Shown here piece after piece: positions 49,399 to 52,468 of a stretch of DNA of 52,468 nt. Origin of the DNA: Shewanella insulae. Lineage in GTDB: Bacteria; Pseudomonadota; Gammaproteobacteria; Enterobacterales; Shewanellaceae. The stretch lies in the NCBI RefSeq assembly GCF_009831655.1, contig NZ_WRPA01000026.1, positions 1-52,468 of the forward strand, in the 5' to 3' direction. The notes under the pieces are model-generated. The model worked only from the letters and a program-made list of their open reading frames with translations. It was not told the DNA's origin and searched no databases. Both the position numbers and the translations under genes were made by a program. Positions within the stretch are counted from its first letter, which is position 1, and each line of letters starts with the position of its first letter.

Positions 49399-52122
49399 AT
49401 GTTTGGTAAATTACTGACAAAAATATTTGGTAGTCGTAACGATCGCACCCTAAAAACTCTCGGTAAGATTGTCACAAAGATTAATGCCCTCGAAGCGGAT
49501 TTTGAGAAGCTTTCCGATGAGGAGCTCAAGGCTAAGACAGCCGAGTTTCAGGAGCGATTGGAATCGGGCCAGACGCTGGACGACGTCATGCCGGAAGCCT
49601 TTGCCGTAGTACGTGAAGCCTCTAAGCGTGTGTTTGAGATGCGTCACTTCGACGTGCAGCTGCTGGGTGGCATGGTGCTTGACAGTAACCGCATCGCCGA
49701 GATGCGTACCGGTGAAGGTAAGACACTGACTGCGACACTTCCTGCCTATTTGAACGCCCTGACCGGTAAAGGGGTTCACGTTATCACAGTGAACGACTAC
49801 CTTGCCCGTCGTGATGCGGAAAACAACCGCCCCCTATTTGAGTTCCTAGGTATGACAGTCGGCGTGAACATCGCCGGTATGGGCCAGGCCGAGAAGAAGA
49901 TGGCCTACGGCTCTGATATTACCTATGGTACCAACAACGAATTTGGTTTCGATTACCTGCGCGACAACATGGCATTCTCGCCTAACGAGCGCGTGCAGCG
50001 TCCACTGCATTATGCGTTGATCGATGAGGTCGACTCGATTCTGATCGATGAGGCACGTACGCCACTGATCATCTCGGGCGCCGCCGAAGACAGCTCTGAG
50101 CTATATATCAAGATCAACACCCTGATCCCTCACCTTATCCGTCAGGAGAAGGAAGATACCGAGGAAGAGATCGGCGATGGCGATTACTCTATCGACGAGA
50201 AGGCCAAGCAAGTTCATATGACCGAGCGCGGCCAAGAGAAGGTTGAAGTCCTGCTGACCGAGCGCGGCATGCTGGCCGAGGGAGACTCACTCTATTCGGC
50301 AACTAACATCTCGCTGCTGCACCATGTTAACGCGGCGCTACGAGCTCATACCCTATTTGAAAAAGATGTCGACTACATAGTTCAAGACAACGAAGTGATC
50401 ATCGTCGATGAACACACGGGTCGTACTATGCCGGGTCGTCGTTGGTCAGAAGGTCTGCACCAGGCGGTAGAAGCCAAAGAAGGGGTTCATATTCAAAATG
50501 AAAACCAGACGCTGGCATCTATCACCTTCCAGAACTTCTTCCGTCAGTATGAAAAGCTGGCCGGTATGACGGGTACTGCCGATACCGAAGCGTTCGAATT
50601 CCAACACATCTATGGTCTGGATACCGTGGTGATACCGACCAACCGTCCTATGGTACGTAAGGACCATGCCGATCTTGTCTACCTGACGGCGGAAGAGAAA
50701 TATGAAGCCATCATCAAGGATATCGTAGATTGTCGTGATCGTGGCCAACCTGTATTGGTAGGTACTGTGTCTATCGAACAATCTGAGCTGCTTCATAGCC
50801 TGCTCAAGAAGGCTAAGATCCCTCACGAAGTACTTAATGCTAAGTTCCACGAGCGCGAAGCAGAGATCGTTGCTCAGGCGGGTCGCAGTGGTGCGGTAAC
50901 CATCGCAACCAACATGGCCGGTCGTGGTACCGATATCGTGTTAGGCGGTAACTGGAACATGGAGATCGATGCTCTCGACAATCCTACCGCCGAACAGAAG
51001 GCTAAGATCAAAGCCGATTGGCAGGTGCGCCACGATGAAGTGGTTGCCGCTGGCGGTCTGCATATCCTAGGTACCGAGCGCCATGAGTCGCGTCGTATCG
51101 ATAACCAGCTACGTGGTCGTTCGGGTCGTCAGGGTGACGCAGGTTCATCACGCTTCTACCTATCGATGGAAGACAGCCTGATGCGTATCTTCGCCTCTGA
51201 GCGTGTTTCATCTATGATGAAGAAGCTTGGCATGGAGAAAGGTGAAGCCATCGAGCATCCATGGGTCTCTCGTGCCATTGAAAATGCCCAGCGTAAGGTT
51301 GAGGCACGTAACTTCGATATTCGTAAGCAACTGCTGGAATTTGATGACGTGGCCAATGACCAACGTCAGGTAGTCTATGCCCAGCGTAACGAGTTGATGG
51401 ATGCCGAGAGCATTCAAGACACTATCGTTAATATCCAGGCCGATGTGGTTAATGGCCTCATCGATCAGTACATTCCACCTCAATCGGTTGAAGAGTTGTG
51501 GGATGTTGCCGGCCTAGAGACGCGCCTAGAGCAAGAATACGCCCTAAGAATGCCTGTCCAAGAGTGGCTGGATAAAGAAGATGACCTGCACGAAGAGACA
51601 CTGCGTGAGCGTATCGTCGAGATGTGGGTGAAGGCTTATCAGGCAAAAGAAGAGATGGTTGGCGCCCAGGTGCTACGTCAATTCGAGAAAGCTGTGATGC
51701 TGCAGACTCTAGATGGCCTGTGGAAGGAGCACCTGGCGGCGATGGATCATCTGCGTCAGGGTATTCACCTTCGTGGCTATGCGCAGAAGAATCCTAAGCA
51801 AGAGTATAAGCGTGAGTCCTTCGAGCTGTTCCAGCAGATGCTGGAATCTTTAAAGCATGACGTGATCAGTATTCTCTCCAAGGTACAGGTTCAGGCTCAG
51901 TCTGATGTCGAAGAGATGGAAGAGCGTCGTCGCCAGGAAGAGGCTAAGATGCGTCGCGATTATCAGCACGCAGAAGCCGAAGCTCTCGTTGGTGCTGAAG
52001 AGGCGCAAGCCTTGGCCGCTACTCAGCCTGTGGTTCGTGAAGGTGAGAAGGTTGGCCGTAACGATCCTTGTCCTTGTGGTTCGGGACGTAAGTATAAGCA
52101 GTGCCACGGCAAGCTGAGCTAA
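49399..52122 (+). CDS. secA: Protein translocase ATPase SecA
   Basis: Motor of the SecYEG translocon, 907 residues. Walker A in M-R-T-G-E-G-K-T-L, the D-E-V-D-S-I-L-I-D-E-A-R-T-P-L region, the second nucleotide-binding fold (G-R-G-T-D-I-V-L-G-G and R-G-R-S-G-R-Q-G-D), and a C-terminal zinc-binding tail (C-P-C-G-S-G-R-K-Y-K-Q-C-H) that binds SecB. The ATG at 49399 matches the family start; a GTG three codons earlier is less likely. No secM and no mutT flank it, and it ends in a strong terminator. Confidence 0.99.
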   Translation: MFGKLLTKIFGSRNDRTLKTLGKIVTKINALEADFEKLSDEELKAKTAEFQERLESGQTLDDVMPEAFAVVREASKRVFEMRHFDVQLLGGMVLDSNRIAEMRTGEGKTLTATLPAYLNALTGKGVHVITVNDYLARRDAENNRPLFEFLGMTVGVNIAGMGQAEKKMAYGSDITYGTNNEFGFDYLRDNMAFSPNERVQRPLHYALIDEVDSILIDEARTPLIISGAAEDSSELYIKINTLIPHLIRQEKEDTEEEIGDGDYSIDEKAKQVHMTERGQEKVEVLLTERGMLAEGDSLYSATNISLLHHVNAALRAHTLFEKDVDYIVQDNEVIIVDEHTGRTMPGRRWSEGLHQAVEAKEGVHIQNENQTLASITFQNFFRQYEKLAGMTGTADTEAFEFQHIYGLDTVVIPTNRPMVRKDHADLVYLTAEEKYEAIIKDIVDCRDRGQPVLVGTVSIEQSELLHSLLKKAKIPHEVLNAKFHEREAEIVAQAGRSGAVTIATNMAGRGTDIVLGGNWNMEIDALDNPTAEQKAKIKADWQVRHDEVVAAGGLHILGTERHESRRIDNQLRGRSGRQGDAGSSRFYLSMEDSLMRIFASERVSSMMKKLGMEKGEAIEHPWVSRAIENAQRKVEARNFDIRKQLLEFDDVANDQRQVVYAQRNELMDAESIQDTIVNIQADVVNGLIDQYIPPQSVEELWDVAGLETRLEQEYALRMPVQEWLDKEDDLHEETLRERIVEMWVKAYQAKEEMVGAQVLRQFEKAVMLQTLDGLWKEHLAAMDHLRQGIHLRGYAQKNPKQEYKRESFELFQQMLESLKHDVISILSKVQVQAQSDVEEMEERRRQEEAKMRRDYQHAEAEALVGAEEAQALAATQPVVREGEKVGRNDPCPCGSGRKYKQCHGKLS

Positions 52123-52161
52123 TTGATAGTTAAGCTATGGCCTAGTTTAGCCATACATAAT

Positions 52162-52190
52162 AAAAAGCCATCCTTAGGATGGCTTTTTTG
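52162..52190 (+). terminator. Terminator of secA
   Basis: AAAAAGCCATCC (52162-52173) and GGATGGCTTTTT (52177-52188) around TTA, with a T-run continuing, 39 bases after the secA stop. Confidence 0.92.
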
Positions 52191-52241
52191 ATCTCCAGGA
52201 CTCAGCCATCTAGTGCCAAAATGGTGATAAAAGTTGACGTT

Positions 52242-52250
52242 TGTGGATAA
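52242..52250 (-). other. Consensus DnaA box
   Basis: TGTGGATAA on the plus strand is TTATCCACA on the minus strand, an exact DnaA box. One box of nine bases can occur by chance; its position upstream of an rRNA-type promoter is worth noting. Confidence 0.3.
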
Positions 52251-52326
52251 CTTTGGGGGTAAATGGTGTGTATGGTGTGGCTATCTAAAAAGATCGAAAA
52301 AAGTCTGATTTTTCTTAAAAAACCAC

Positions 52327-52354
52327 TTGCACCCAAATCAGAACTGCCTATAAT
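52327..52354 (+). promoter_or_regulatory. rRNA-operon type promoter (P1-like)
   Basis: TTGCAC at 52327-52332, a 16-base spacer and a perfect TATAAT at 52349-52354, followed by the GCGC discriminator typical of stringently controlled stable-RNA promoters. The 40 bases upstream contain phased A- and T-tracts like an UP element. No rRNA or tRNA sequence is reached before the window ends; a downstream rRNA operon is inferred from this pattern. Confidence 0.7.
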
Positions 52355-52468
52355 GCGCATCCACTGACACGGCAAAGCAGACAACGCAGCGTCGAAACAC
52401 TTGGTAGCTAAGGCGATAGGGTGGTCAGTCACTGAAAAGTGAAGCCTCAAAAAGTTTGCAAAAACTGC
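52355..52468 (+). other. Leader region downstream of the stable-RNA promoter
   Basis: About 110 bases with no believable coding frame, containing G/A-rich and A-rich stretches of the kind found in pre-16S leaders. It stops at the window edge before any recognisable mature RNA. Confidence 0.5.

Noticed and set aside
52202..52450. Eighty-two-codon minus-strand frame at the right end
   Set aside because: It covers the rRNA-type promoter and leader and has no ribosome site; judged spurious.
1..52468. CRISPR arrays, toxin-antitoxin pairs, retrons or other defence systems
   Set aside because: No spaced repeat array, reverse transcriptase or recognisable defence gene is visible; island cargo that might hold one lies outside the window.

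Overview
The window is a stretch of a gammaproteobacterial chromosome, most likely a Shewanella with a fairly high GC content. This rests on protein resemblance to the Enterobacteria/Vibrio/Shewanella group, on gene order (rph-pyrE / slmA-dut-coaBC-radC-rpmBG, argA, rarD-yigI-recQ, leuABCD, the mra/dcw cluster, lpxC-dciA-secA), and on an rRNA-type promoter at the right edge. Species assignment is inference.

Region 1 (1-1996) is the end of a mobile island. It holds the tail of an IS3-family transposase, an AT-rich unrecognised gene, and a P4-like tyrosine integrase abutting the 3' end of yicC. Four copies of an octamer lie in front of the integrase. The rest of the island is outside the window.

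Region 2 (1997-12950) is housekeeping: yicC divergent from rph-pyrE (with a pyrE attenuator-like hairpin), folE, a secreted S9 peptidase, slmA, the coaBC-dut operon, radC, rpmB-rpmG, and argA behind a tandem ARG-box operator. Region 3 (13085-18945) holds a small membrane PH-like protein, rarD, a hotdog thioesterase (yigI type), recQ, and a TPR membrane protein with a degenerate GGDEF-like domain.

Region 4 (19188-24314) is a complete leucine operon with promoter, leucine-rich leader peptide, attenuator, leuA-leuB-leuC-leuD and terminator. Region 5 (24315-30564) is more variable: a FadL-type porin, a periplasmic NTF2-like protein, glpK, a small charged hypothetical, and a two-gene PepSY membrane operon. 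One of the PepSY proteins carries a [2Fe-2S] ferredoxin domain with NqrF-like cysteine spacing.

Region 6 (30884-46855) is the division and cell-wall cluster mraZ-rsmH-ftsL-ftsI-murE-murF-mraY-murD-ftsW-murG-murC-ftsQ-ftsA-ftsZ. It is tightly packed with translational overlaps, preceded by an MraZ-type operator, and lacks ddl between murC and ftsQ, where a strong sigma70 promoter sits instead. Region 7 (46926-52189) is lpxC, the convergent helicase-loader gene dciA, a LytM/M23 membrane protein and secA. The last 280 bases carry an rRNA-operon type promoter whose product lies beyond the window.

I did not find a clearly undescribed defence or mobile system. The best leads are the yicC-integrated island, the ferredoxin-PepSY pair and the TPR/degenerate-GGDEF protein.
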